Assembly (NCBI GenBank): GCA_014874365.1
Contig: JACWAH010000024.1
Location: 124,001 to 188,000 of the forward strand
Length of the DNA stretch: 64,000 bases
Direction: 5' to 3'
Origin: Thermoplasmatales archaeon
GTDB lineage: Archaea > Thermoplasmatota > Thermoplasmata > Thermoplasmatales > Thermoplasmataceae
A program made the translations under genes and the position numbers. Below, piece by piece: positions 1 to 8,148 of the stretch. The notes beneath the pieces are model-generated. The model had not been told where the DNA came from. It saw only the letters and a list, made by a program, of their open reading frames with translations, and did not search any database. The stretch's first letter is position 1; every line of letters starts with the position of its first letter.

Positions 1-394
1 TGCTCTCTGCGGTTTCGGAACCTATCCCCTTAAGGGAAAGCAGGAATTGTTCAGACTCCCTGGCAGGCAATGACCGAAGGAATTGATAGCCGCCACTTCC
101 AGATATGGCTTTTGAAATGCTAACCAATCTCTCTGCTTTCTGGTTGTAGAAACCGGAACTTCTTATCAGTTGCGCCACTGTTTCAGGTTCGGCCAGTGCA
201 AGTTTGTCAATGCTAAGCAATTGTTTCTCCTTTAGCAGGCTTAAACTTCTTTCGACGTTGGACCAGGAAGTATTTTGCGTGAGGATTGCACCAATCAATA
301 TTTCGTCATCAGTATCACCTGGCCACCAGTGTAAGTCTCCGTAGCGTTTTTCAAGCAGTTCATACAGCCTTGAAATCTTGTTTAGTGTTACCAA
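1..394 (-). CDS. Endonuclease III / HhH-GPD family DNA glycosylase, N-terminal part
   Basis: The minus strand reads an open frame that runs off the left edge of the window. It contains the motif LHWWPGDTDDE followed by GAILTQNTSWSNVERS, typical of the MagIII/endonuclease III-like branch of HhH-GPD base-excision DNA glycosylases, and later LLSLKGIGSETAE, the start of the helix-hairpin-helix that holds the DNA backbone. The catalytic Asp and any FeS cysteines would lie beyond the edge. There is no ATG in the open part; a TAA lies just upstream, so the TTG at 392-394 is the likely start. It is divergent from fixC. Confidence 0.75.
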   Translation of the reverse strand, partial: MVTLNKISRLYELLEKRYGDLHWWPGDTDDEILIGAILTQNTSWSNVERSLSLLKEKQLLSIDKLALAEPETVAQLIRSSGFYNQKAERLVSISKAISGSGGYQFLRSLPARESEQFLLSLKGIGSETAES

Positions 395-445
395 TCTGTT
401 AGTCGATTCATGCGTAGCTAATTATGGATTTGTCCTAAGTGAGAA

Positions 446-456
446 GATATATAAGT
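446..456 (+). promoter_or_regulatory. TATA box of the fixCX-etfBA operon
   Basis: The sequence GATATATAAG lies about 27 bases before the ATG at 478. That is the spacing expected if transcription begins at or next to the start codon (leaderless mRNA). It argues for the ATG at 478 over the in-frame GTG at 439, which would lie upstream of the promoter. Confidence 0.6.
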
Positions 457-477
457 TTAGGTAAAATCTCGTGCTGT

Positions 478-1770
478 ATGAGTGAATTCGATGCGATAGT
501 GGTGGGAGCGGGACCTGCAGGCACATCGGCTGCCTCGAAGATGGCAAGCTCGGGATTGAATGTGCTGCTGGTAGAAAGAGGTGACCCGCCGGGAAGCAAA
601 AGCGTATCGGGTGGAATACTCTGGGGGAGGGAACTATCCAACCTGTATCCGGATTGGGAGAAGAGCGCTCCTCTTGAGAGATTCATAAGCAACAAAGTCA
701 CAGGTTTCTTGACCGAGGATTCATACGTTGGAATTGATTTTAAAACCAAGAAGTTTGAGCGGGAAAAAACCGGATATTCAGTTCTCAGAACAAGGCTCGA
801 CGGCTGGATGGCAAAAAAGGCTAAGGAGGCTGGGGCTACTGTAATTACTGGCATAACTGTCGATGGACTTGCCTGGGAAGACAAGAAAGTTGTCGGGATA
901 AGACAGGCGGATGACACCATAACTTCGGACGTCGTGGTACTGGCCGAAGGCGCAAATCCGCGTGTGGCGATTGATGAAGGACTCAGGGCTCCAATAAGTG
1001 ATAAGGATGTTGCAATCGGGATTAAGCAGGTTGTCAAGCTGTCGGAACAGACGATCAACGAGAGATTTAATCTCAGGAATGGCGCTGGACTTGCAGCTGA
1101 ATTTTCCCTTGGCTTCCTGAAAAACGGTGTAATGGCGGGCGGTTTCCTTTATACAAACAAGGACACAATCTCGGCAGGGGTTGTAATCGATATCGCCGGT
1201 CTCAGGAAAGATAACAAGACCTATTCCTTTGACATTATGGATCAATTCATCAATCATCCATATATTGCACCTTATCTGGAAAATGGGCAACTGCAGGAAT
1301 ACAGTGCACACCTTGTCTGTGAGGGTGGCATAAATTACGTACCTAAACTTTACGGAAACGGATACGTCATTGCAGGTGATTCTGCAGGACTGTCATTCAG
1401 CAACGGAATGGTTATTCAGGGCATGAATTATGCCATTGCATCAGGAATATCCGCTGCAAAGGCAGCAGTCAAATGCAAGGAAAAGGGGCACTACGGGGAG
1501 AGCGATCTTGCATATTATGACGAACTAATGCAACATTCACAGGCAATAGAGGATATGAGAAAATTCAAGGGAATAACCGGTGTGACATGGAGTCCGATGA
1601 TCCATGAATTCCTACCAAAGTTTGCTGAAAACGTTTTGCATGACATGTTTTACGAAACAGGTGAACCGAAAAAGCATCTCTTCGAGATTGCAATGGAGAA
1701 CCTGATAGGCAGCCGCTACGACAAAAAGAAACTCCTGCTGGAATCATACAGAATGATGAGGAAGATGTAG
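478..1770 (+). CDS. fixC: FixC-like FAD-dependent electron-transfer flavoprotein:quinone oxidoreductase
   Basis: A 430-residue flavoprotein of the geranylgeranyl reductase/FixC family. Residues 4-20 carry the Rossmann FAD-binding motif DAIVVGAGPAGTSAA, an acidic ribose-binding residue follows in LLVERGD, and GYVIAGDSAGL near residue 300 is the second FAD motif. FixC accepts electrons from Etf (FixAB) and with the ferredoxin FixX passes them to the quinone pool at the membrane. The next gene is fixX, starting directly after the stop, then etfB and etfA, so the whole electron path is one operon. It probably oxidises Etf reduced by acyl-CoA dehydrogenase, such as the one at 48402. A geranylgeranyl reductase role in lipid saturation is the alternative, but the operon favours FixC. 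Confidence 0.85.
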   Translation: MSEFDAIVVGAGPAGTSAASKMASSGLNVLLVERGDPPGSKSVSGGILWGRELSNLYPDWEKSAPLERFISNKVTGFLTEDSYVGIDFKTKKFEREKTGYSVLRTRLDGWMAKKAKEAGATVITGITVDGLAWEDKKVVGIRQADDTITSDVVVLAEGANPRVAIDEGLRAPISDKDVAIGIKQVVKLSEQTINERFNLRNGAGLAAEFSLGFLKNGVMAGGFLYTNKDTISAGVVIDIAGLRKDNKTYSFDIMDQFINHPYIAPYLENGQLQEYSAHLVCEGGINYVPKLYGNGYVIAGDSAGLSFSNGMVIQGMNYAIASGISAAKAAVKCKEKGHYGESDLAYYDELMQHSQAIEDMRKFKGITGVTWSPMIHEFLPKFAENVLHDMFYETGEPKKHLFEIAMENLIGSRYDKKKLLLESYRMMRKM

Positions 1771-2043
1771 ATGAATATCGAGGAAAAGTTATCCGTACTT
1801 AACTACAAGACCGATCCAACGTATGAGCATATAACCGTAAATCCCTCAATCTGCGAAGTATGCCCTGATAATTTCTGTACTTTTGCATGTCCGGCAAGTT
1901 GCTACAAGATGATTGACGGCAAACTGAACTTCAAGTACGAGGACTGCGTTGAGTGCGGTACCTGTTTTGTTGCCTGCTCACATGGAAGCGTCAAATGGAC
2001 CAATCCTAAGGGGAGCCAGGGAATCAAGTACAAACTGGGGTAA
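1771..2043 (+). CDS. fixX: FixX ferredoxin-like protein
   Basis: A 90-residue iron-sulfur protein. Cysteines at 28, 31, 36, 40 and 44 and at 59, 62, 65 and 69 form two cluster motifs, the second being CVECGTCFVAC, which fits a 4Fe-4S cluster. FixX is the small partner of FixC in electron-transfer flavoprotein:quinone oxidoreductases and is equivalent to the C-terminal ferredoxin domain of mitochondrial ETF-QO. Its ATG follows the fixC stop with no gap, so translation is probably coupled. The family and the gene order leave little doubt about the assignment. Confidence 0.87.
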   Translation: MNIEEKLSVLNYKTDPTYEHITVNPSICEVCPDNFCTFACPASCYKMIDGKLNFKYEDCVECGTCFVACSHGSVKWTNPKGSQGIKYKLG

Positions 2044-2048
2044 TCAAG

Positions 2049-2843
2049 ATGGTTCTGGAAATTGTAGTAATGGTGAAACAGGTCCCGGATAGCCAGGAAG
2101 TTGTAATTGACCCCGTTACGATGAATCTTAACAGGAGTCTGACGAGGAATGTTACCAACAAGGCAGATGAAAATGCTCTGGAGGCAGCTTTATCGATCAA
2201 GGACAAGACCCCGGCAAAGATAACAATCGTTTCAATGGGGCCGCCGCAGACCGAGTCGACTATGATTGAATGCCTTGCAAGAGGAGCCGACAGAGCAGTT
2301 CTTGTCTCTGACAGAGCCTTTGGAGGAGCCGACACATACCCTACCGGTTTGACCGTAGCTTCAGCTATTTCCAAGCTCGAACACTTTGACGTTATAATCG
2401 CCGGGGAAGAATCTTCCGATTCCAGTACAGGTCATGTTGGACCCGGAGTTGCAGAGTTTTTGGGAATCGAGCAAATCACATATTGCAGCAAAATAGAATA
2501 CTCAAAGGGCCACATTACCGCAGAAAGGGAACTCGAGGATGGGACAGAAGTTGTTCGTTGTCCAGTACCGGTCCTTATTACAATGCTGCTTGGATCTAAT
2601 TTTCCCAGAAGGCAGTCGCTGAGAAGAAAAATAGATGCGACAAAGAAAGGAATTGAACTCTGGAACCTTGAAAAACTGGGGCTTCAACCTGAATGGGTCG
2701 GCGTCAGGGGATCGCCTACCATTGTTAGAAGGATGCAGTCCATAAAAGAAAGGGAGCGTGCGGGAAAGCGGATCACTATAGAAACTATACCAGAAATGGT
2801 CAAGGAACTTTACGAGAAGAACATCCTGAAGGTGAAAAAGTAA
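2049..2843 (+). CDS. etfB: Electron transfer flavoprotein beta subunit (FixA)
   Basis: A 264-residue protein of the ETF beta/FixA family. The N-terminus VVMVKQVPDSQEV and the central segment IIAGEESSDSSTGHVGPGVAEFLG are characteristic, the second forming part of the nucleotide-binding fold. With EtfA it makes the heterodimer that carries electrons from flavin dehydrogenases to FixCX. The gene starts 5 bases after fixX and ends one base before etfA. Some FixAB-CX systems bifurcate electrons from NADH to ferredoxin and quinone; whether this pair does cannot be decided from the reading done here. Confidence 0.9.
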   Translation: MVLEIVVMVKQVPDSQEVVIDPVTMNLNRSLTRNVTNKADENALEAALSIKDKTPAKITIVSMGPPQTESTMIECLARGADRAVLVSDRAFGGADTYPTGLTVASAISKLEHFDVIIAGEESSDSSTGHVGPGVAEFLGIEQITYCSKIEYSKGHITAERELEDGTEVVRCPVPVLITMLLGSNFPRRQSLRRKIDATKKGIELWNLEKLGLQPEWVGVRGSPTIVRRMQSIKERERAGKRITIETIPEMVKELYEKNILKVKK

Positions 2844-2844
2844 A

Positions 2845-3915
2845 ATGGTTGGCCTTTTATTTGCTAAACCAGTTGATAAGCCTGAAGAGTACAAGAACGT
2901 CTTTGTTTACCTTGAAAACGGACAGGGAAAGCTTAAACGCGTCGCCCTGGAAATGATTGGTATTGGAAAACAACTTGCTTCAAAGGTTAACGAAGAATTA
3001 GTTGGGATCCTGATTGGTAACGATATTGAGGATATGGCCAAGGAGGCTGCATCGTATGGATGCGACAGGGTGATTGGTACGCAGTCCAAAGATCTTGCAG
3101 ACTTCAGGACGGTTCCATACGCCAACATTGTAGGTGATATCGTTTTGAAAGAGAAACCCAATGTCTTCCTGATTCCAGCCACGAGGAACGGAAGGGATCT
3201 TGCCTCAAGGATTGCAGTTAAGTGCCAGGCCGGTGTCACTGCCGATTGCACAGAGCTGGACATAGAAGCAGACACGCACATACTGTCTGCCCACAGACCA
3301 ACATATGGGGAAAGTATGCTCGCAGAAATTTTATGCAGGAAACACAGACCACAGATGGCTACTGCAAGAGCAGGAATATTCAAGGTTCCGGATAGATCCG
3401 GGGAACCCCCAAAGGGCAAGATTGAAATCAATAACGTGAAGATAGATAAGGAATACCTGGTCAAGGAGATACTCGAATTCAGGAAGAAGGAAAAGATTGA
3501 CCTGACTGCCGCAGAGACGGTTGTTTCTGGCGGGTTGGGACTCGGCGGGCCCGAAGGATTCAAGCAGATTGAACAGCTTGCGAAAGTACTTGGCGGAGAA
3601 GTGGGAGCTTCAAGACCCACCGCAGATCTTGGATGGATATCAAGGGATCACCAGGTTGGCCAGACTGGAACTACTGTAAGACCAAAACTATACGTTGCAG
3701 CAGGAATTTCTGGAAAGATCCAGCACATTATGGGAATGAAGAACAGCGAAACAATAATCGCGATAAATACGGACCCGAATGCTGAGATTGTCAAATATTC
3801 AGACTATTTCATAAATGACGATGTAAAGAAGGTCATTCCCGCACTCATTAAGGCCTTAAAAAATTATAAACCGGAAGCAAAGGATGCAGCGAAAGCAGAA
3901 GCGGTTTCAAAGTAA
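2845..3915 (+). CDS. etfA: Electron transfer flavoprotein alpha subunit (FixB)
   Basis: A 356-residue ETF alpha/FixB protein. The C-terminal FAD domain is clear: VSGGLGLGGPEGF, GASRPTADLGWI, then QVGQTGTTVRPKLYVAAGISGKIQH and an INTDPNAEI motif, which together bind FAD. The N-terminal half carries the ETF alpha/beta-like fold shared with EtfB. It is the last gene of the fixCX-etfBA operon, separated from etfB by one base. A convergent hemB gene ends 77 bases downstream. Confidence 0.92.
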   Translation: MVGLLFAKPVDKPEEYKNVFVYLENGQGKLKRVALEMIGIGKQLASKVNEELVGILIGNDIEDMAKEAASYGCDRVIGTQSKDLADFRTVPYANIVGDIVLKEKPNVFLIPATRNGRDLASRIAVKCQAGVTADCTELDIEADTHILSAHRPTYGESMLAEILCRKHRPQMATARAGIFKVPDRSGEPPKGKIEINNVKIDKEYLVKEILEFRKKEKIDLTAAETVVSGGLGLGGPEGFKQIEQLAKVLGGEVGASRPTADLGWISRDHQVGQTGTTVRPKLYVAAGISGKIQHIMGMKNSETIIAINTDPNAEIVKYSDYFINDDVKKVIPALIKALKNYKPEAKDAAKAEAVSK

Positions 3916-3992
3916 TCCTCTTATTCGTTCCCGCAGGAGAGGTAATAACTGCTTTCCGTAATACCCTGGCAGTCCAACCTTCAATTAATTTT

Positions 3993-4967
3993 CTAATTTT
4001 TGGTTTCCTGATATCTTTTTCCGAGTTCAAGCGCGAAATAAGAAATGACAATGTCAGCCCCAGCCCTGAATATTGAGTAAATGTACTCGTCCAGAACCTC
4101 TGCTGGCAGGATTCCTTTTTCCAGGGCGGTCTTCAGCATTGAGTATTCCCCGCTAACGCTGTAAACTGCAAGGGGGAGGCTGAACTTTTGCTTAACGGAT
4201 TTCACAATATCCAGGTAAAACAGGCCTGGTTTCACCATAATTACGTCTGCCCCTTCTTCAACGTCCATCGACGTTTCAAGGATAAACTCTTCAGCACGCC
4301 TGTAGTCCATCTGATAGCTCTTCCTGTCCCCTATTTTTGGTGCAGAATCGGCTGCATCCCTGAACGGGCTATAAAGCGAGGAGGCATACTTGTTGCTATA
4401 TGCCATTATCATCACATTCTGGTAACCGGCGGCATCTAGAGCTTTTCTGATGGACCCAACCTGGCCGTCCATCATTCCGCTGGGCGCTACAAAATCGGCA
4501 CCTGCTTTTGCATAACTTACCGCAATTCTATTGTATACAGAAAGTGTGGAATCGTTGTCAACATAACCATCCTTGATTATTCCGCACTGGCCTGTATCTG
4601 TATATTCACAGAGACACAGATCCACAAAAACATTGACCTTGAATTTTTCCTTGGCGAGTGATATTGCTCTTTGAACTATTCCGTCTTCGGCATAAGACGA
4701 GCTTCCAATGGAATCTTTCTTTCCTGGAATCCCGAATAAAAGGATGTTGGTTATTCCAGAAGAAACGAGATCTTCAAGATGAATTGAAAAAGACTTCAGG
4801 TCATACCTGAATATCCCCGGCATTGATGGAATTTCCCTCTTTCCGTTCAGGCTCTCATCCAGAAAAATTGGCATAACCAGTTTCTTCGTGTTTATTGAAA
4901 ACTCAGACAACATATCTCTGATTAACTGACTGGATCTGCCACGTCTCATTCTCGTTGCTGGGAACAT
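3993..4967 (-). CDS. hemB: Delta-aminolevulinic acid dehydratase (porphobilinogen synthase)
   Basis: A 324-residue enzyme that condenses two 5-aminolevulinate molecules into porphobilinogen in heme and siroheme synthesis. The Schiff-base lysines are Lys193 (in MAYSNKYASS) and Lys246 (in VIMVKPGL). Cys118, Cys120 and Cys128 in DLCLCEYTDTGQCG match the catalytic zinc site of zinc-dependent members. A TATA-like CTTAAATTTGA on the minus strand about 25 bases upstream supports the ATG at 4967 with a leaderless message. No other heme gene is nearby, so it stands alone here. Confidence 0.95.
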   Translation of the reverse strand: MFPATRMRRGRSSQLIRDMLSEFSINTKKLVMPIFLDESLNGKREIPSMPGIFRYDLKSFSIHLEDLVSSGITNILLFGIPGKKDSIGSSSYAEDGIVQRAISLAKEKFKVNVFVDLCLCEYTDTGQCGIIKDGYVDNDSTLSVYNRIAVSYAKAGADFVAPSGMMDGQVGSIRKALDAAGYQNVMIMAYSNKYASSLYSPFRDAADSAPKIGDRKSYQMDYRRAEEFILETSMDVEEGADVIMVKPGLFYLDIVKSVKQKFSLPLAVYSVSGEYSMLKTALEKGILPAEVLDEYIYSIFRAGADIVISYFALELGKRYQETKN

Positions 4968-4969
4968 AA

Positions 4970-4997
4970 GGCATAAATGTTCATCTCAAATTTAAGG
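4970..4997. promoter_or_regulatory. Overlapping divergent promoters of hemB and the gene at 5004
   Basis: Reading left, CTTAAATTTGA near 4986-4996 is about 25 bases from the hemB ATG at 4967. Reading right, GCATAAATG at 4971-4979 is about 28 bases from the ATG at 5004. The two TATA elements are interleaved in fewer than 40 bases, so a pre-initiation complex on one should block the other. This is read from sequence spacing only. Confidence 0.4.
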
Positions 4998-5003
4998 GGT
5001 ACC

Positions 5004-5351
5004 ATGGGAGATATGTTTCAGGTCAGGGCAGCCTCCGAGATTGTCATTCCTGCTGAGCTGATGGAATCCCTGGTAACCAAGCATGATTCTGGCAATGGAA
5101 TTCTTGTGGAGGCCAGCCTGCTGAAACCAGAGACTGGCGTTCTCTCGTACGACATTTCGGGGAACAGGCTCAAGATATTCTATGACTATGAGGGTGAATC
5201 CCGTGAAACTGTGTTTAGACTGGGGCTGGGAACCGTATCAGAGATATCCGTGATGATCCTGACGGAAATACTGAAATCGTTCCACGAAAACGTAAAATAC
5301 CCGTCCATTAAGGGAATTTGGATTGAATGGATCAAGCCGCTTAGGCCATAA
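5004..5351 (+). CDS. Conserved-looking hypothetical protein, 115 residues
   Basis: A small soluble protein beginning MGDMFQVRAASEIVIPAEL and ending WIEWIKPLRP. I do not recognise the family. An upstream in-frame ATG at 4977 exists, but the TATA-like element at about 4971-4979 would overlap it, so ATG 5004 is preferred. There are no cysteines, no membrane segment and no signal peptide; the composition suggests an alpha/beta domain with a long helix (SEISVMILTEILKSFHEN). It overlaps the 3' end of the convergent ATPase gene by 11 bases. Confidence 0.55.
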   Translation: MGDMFQVRAASEIVIPAELMESLVTKHDSGNGILVEASLLKPETGVLSYDISGNRLKIFYDYEGESRETVFRLGLGTVSEISVMILTEILKSFHENVKYPSIKGIWIEWIKPLRP

Positions 5352-6798
5352 AAGAGAGCCTCATTCCAGGCCATTTCTCCTCATCATAGGTAATCGATCC
5401 GATATACATGTTGGCAGAATCGGAGTTAAGCGTTACGTAACCATTGATATCGTTTGCGTGTATGGTAAGGCTGGAATAATGGTACAACTTCCTGTATTCC
5501 TCCTCATCCGCTATGATGATCACAATTCCCGTTGGCCTAATTGCGTTGATGATGGTGGAGAAGTCTCCAGTGAATGCGTCACCGTAAGTGAACTTCAGGA
5601 AGTCAGTGGAAAACACGTAGACAAAAGGTTTCTTGGAATTTGTCATATAATAGTCAATAACCTCTCTTGGGAAATCTTCAATCATATTCTTTCCGCCAAT
5701 GTTAATTACAAAGGGGCTGGATTTCTCCGTCTTTTCGGCTGTAATGTAGTGTTTAAGGAAATCGGGGTCCATGGTACTGACCAGAATTCTTGAAGATTCA
5801 TAATTGCTTGAAGTAACATCAAGAATCCCCCTACCATTAGTTATGCCATACTTTATTACGTTATTCTTGAAGAGATTCACATACTGGTCCACGATATTTG
5901 ACTGAGTCTGCCTGTGAATCATGACTACCGATCCCAATGGTAGTTTATCCGATCCTGCCGGGAATAACTTTGAGAAATCAGGTGTACCGAGCGATACCTC
6001 GAACTGTCTGTCCTCAGCCTTGGCAAATTTCCTCAACCGAACATTCGGGTAAATGATAGGTTCTCTCTTGAAAGATTGGAAGTGACCAGCATCAAGCGAA
6101 TAAAGGTAGATTGGGCTGGATCCAATGGAAACACCCCTCAACTTTTCTATTGTAACTGTCCTTATGACAAAATTATTGAAGTATTCGTACCCCATCTTTA
6201 CTACTCCATCGGAATAATAATCCAGGGCAATTTCCCTGTTTTGCTCCATTACCATAAGGATGTTTGCACCTGACTTTTCTACCAAATCCTTCTGGATAAC
6301 CTGAAACAGAATTTCAGGATCAAGGTCATATTTTTCCGCGAGGGCTTCCACCGAATCGACAACGACCACGGGCTTTGCATTCACGTTCTGGTTTACAAAA
6401 GAATACAGCGACTCGAGCTCAGGCAGAATTTCTTCTATATTAAGTACGATTCCCTGCGATCCCACATTGCCCAGATTTCTGGAAACCTTTCCCTCCTCTA
6501 TCATCCTTTCCAGTCTCTCCAGGTTTTCTCTGAAAGCGTCAGAAAGTGTCTCAGCGTTCCTGTTTCTGCTTTTAGTTCCCGCAGAAACTTCACTCAGCCA
6601 CGGAAATCTCTCGGCGAGAGGATCGTTTGAAAATCGAGTAGTGATATAATAAGAGGGAGAAGTTGCCCTGAGCGAATCCAGTAACTCGAGGGCAAAAGTG
6701 GTCTTTCCAGCACCAGGTTTACCCTTTATGATCAGCGAACTGCCGTATTGCTGGCGTAGGAACTTGGAGAATGTGTTCAGCAACACATCGTTTAGCAT
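5341..6798 (-). CDS. GvpD/KaiC-like RecA-superfamily ATPase
   Basis: A 485-residue protein with a Walker A motif GKPGAGKT at residues 26-33 and a Walker B-like strand PVVVVDSVEAL near residue 145, as in KaiC-like RecA-fold ATPases. The layout, a RecA domain followed by a long C-terminal region with HFQSFKREPIIYPN and a second alpha/beta part, resembles archaeal GvpD-type proteins, named after a gas-vesicle regulator but also common in archaea without gas vesicles, as in Thermoplasmatales. No gas-vesicle genes are in the window, so a signalling or regulatory role is inferred. It is convergent with the small gene at 5004. Confidence 0.7.
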   Translation of the reverse strand: MLNDVLLNTFSKFLRQQYGSSLIIKGKPGAGKTTFALELLDSLRATSPSYYITTRFSNDPLAERFPWLSEVSAGTKSRNRNAETLSDAFRENLERLERMIEEGKVSRNLGNVGSQGIVLNIEEILPELESLYSFVNQNVNAKPVVVVDSVEALAEKYDLDPEILFQVIQKDLVEKSGANILMVMEQNREIALDYYSDGVVKMGYEYFNNFVIRTVTIEKLRGVSIGSSPIYLYSLDAGHFQSFKREPIIYPNVRLRKFAKAEDRQFEVSLGTPDFSKLFPAGSDKLPLGSVVMIHRQTQSNIVDQYVNLFKNNVIKYGITNGRGILDVTSSNYESSRILVSTMDPDFLKHYITAEKTEKSSPFVINIGGKNMIEDFPREVIDYYMTNSKKPFVYVFSTDFLKFTYGDAFTGDFSTIINAIRPTGIVIIIADEEEYRKLYHYSSLTIHANDINGYVTLNSDSANMYIGSITYDEEKWPGMRLSFMA

Positions 6799-7269
6799 TG
6801 ACCTTATATTACACAGAATGTATATATTCCTTTGCTGATTCTAAGCAATGGGACAATTTCTATTTCATGGGAATTATTAAACTTTATCCGACTTTCCCAT
6901 CTGGTAGCCTATCCCTGGTTCATGGCTGCCTAATAACAGGCGATGTGCTCCTGATCACTTTCGGCCTTGCCTTTTCAATTTCAGTGATAAGATGTTCCCC
7001 AGGTCGATAAGAGGAGGCGGTGAGATTCCTTTGGATTATTTTACCTATTCAGTTGAATTGACTGCAATTTAGTCTCAAAGAGCAAACAATACAGAAGTTA
7101 TCGGATTGGGTAATTTTGATCCGGACAACTACAGCAAAAACTGCTTCACTGCCCATTTGGCTTGGTGCAAAGATCATGAACAAAAAACCAGGACTGTTGT
7201 TTACGCAGTTGCGGCAATGGTCATGATTTGCATTGGTTTATATTCCCATTTCTAGTATCTCACAGAACC
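6799..7269. other. Gap with no recognisable gene
   Basis: About 470 bases upstream of the GvpD-like gene. Reading both strands I find only short open stretches without family features, no tRNA and no clear repeat. It leads into the degraded gene that follows. Confidence 0.5.
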
Positions 7270-7863
7270 CAGGGCATGGCAGCCCAATCTAGGTGAGTAC
7301 ACTCGCCTTGGATATTGGGTGGATACGACAATGGCACATACATACCAAACATGATACTCTCGGCCTGCAATTTCACGGAATGGGGAAAAAGTGTAAGCAA
7401 AGGATGTTACCGCTACCCTGCAACCGTTGGGCTGTCAATAAATATCTCCGGTTGGGAAAGTGGTATGGATCGATCACAAAACTTTTTCTGGGTACAAAAT
7501 GAGAAACCCTACGACCAATATACAGGTGTGGCCAGATTATTGACGGCATGACTCTGGCCGTAAACGTACCTTATTTATCAAGAACTCAAGAACATAACTG
7601 ACTTCGCCAAGAATAATATTCTGCAGCATGGTCAACCTTTTGGATACATCGGTCTTGACCCATCAACTTCCATCTATAGCTCAGATTATGGTTTTTTGGG
7701 ACTCTCAAGGCAGCCTTCCTTATGCACTCAGCTTTATCAACACCGGCAATTACATGTTCACTTTCTACGCCACTTTTACACAGGTGTTCGAGATTGGCCC
7801 AAATCATTTTGAAGAGACACAGCCGTTAATCAGATTTCACTATACGATAGATCTCGATAACTG
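7270..7863 (+). pseudogene. Frameshifted remnant of an exported or surface protein gene
   Basis: Protein-like text jumps between frames. One frame gives QPNLGEYTRLGYWV near 7280-7320; another continues YDNGTYIPNMILSACNF through GWESGMDRSQNFFWVQNE to about 7500; a third gives NITDFAKNNILQHGQPFGYIGLDPSTSIYSSDYGF near 7592-7700; a fourth gives GSLPYALSFINTGNYMFTFYA to 7863. Each piece is rich in aromatic residues, Asn, Ser and Gly, like archaeal secreted proteins such as thermopsin-type proteases or lectin-like domains, but I cannot name the family. At least three frame changes are needed, so this is a decayed gene rather than several small ones. Confidence 0.5.
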
Positions 7864-7970
7864 AATAATACATTATCATGAGCTACGCCCCTTAATCCAG
7901 AGACTCTTCAAAGCAAAGCCATCAAAAGCGGTTTTTTGTCGATTTTAGGAGGATGGCCTTATGATGTGGA

Positions 7971-7981
7971 AAAATTAAATA
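7971..7981 (+). promoter_or_regulatory. TATA box of the 5S rRNA gene
   Basis: AAAATTAAATA is centred about 27 bases before the predicted mature 5' end of 5S rRNA at 8003. This fits a dedicated archaeal promoter for the 5S gene and agrees with the rRNA genes being unlinked in Thermoplasmatales. Confidence 0.55.
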
Positions 7982-8002
7982 GCTGTGTTAGATGGGTGGC
8001 TC

Positions 8003-8123
8003 GGTGACGGCCATAACAGTGGAAATACACCTGGTCTCATTCCGAACCCAACGGTGAAGCCCACTGTGTTCTGTACGCGTACTGTCTTCCGCGAGGGGAC
8101 GGAAAATACGGATCGCTGTCGCC
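8003..8123 (+). rRNA. rrf: 5S ribosomal RNA
   Basis: The stretch holds the conserved 5S core, including GGCCATAACAG, the loop CATTCCGAACCCAACGGTGAAGCC, and a 3' arm CGCTGTCGCC that pairs with the 5' end GGTGACGG to form helix I. The length, about 121 bases, and the internal GCCGCGAGGG-like segment (CCGCGAGGGG) match the Thermoplasma 5S type as I recall it. A further outer pairing (GGGTGGC at 7994 with GCCACTC ending 8127) may be a precursor processing stem. No 16S or 23S gene is adjacent. The trpS start is only 26 bases downstream. Confidence 0.9.
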
Positions 8124-8136
8124 ACTCACAATTCTC

Positions 8137-8142
8137 GGAGGT
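8137..8142 (+). promoter_or_regulatory. Shine-Dalgarno site for trpS
   Basis: GGAGGT lies 6 bases before the TTG at 8149. It sets the start codon and shows that trpS is read from a message with a leader, unlike the many leaderless genes here. A separate trpS promoter would have to sit inside the 5S gene, where nothing TATA-like is seen. Confidence 0.65.
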
Positions 8143-8148
8143 TTAGGT

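Noticed and set aside
439-477. Upstream GTG start of fixC
   Set aside because: It would place the start before the TATA box at 446-456; the ATG at 478 fits a leaderless message.
7628-7864. Intact 78-codon gene on the plus strand
   Set aside because: It is one frame of the decayed gene at 7270-7863; upstream protein-like text in other frames shows it is only a fragment.
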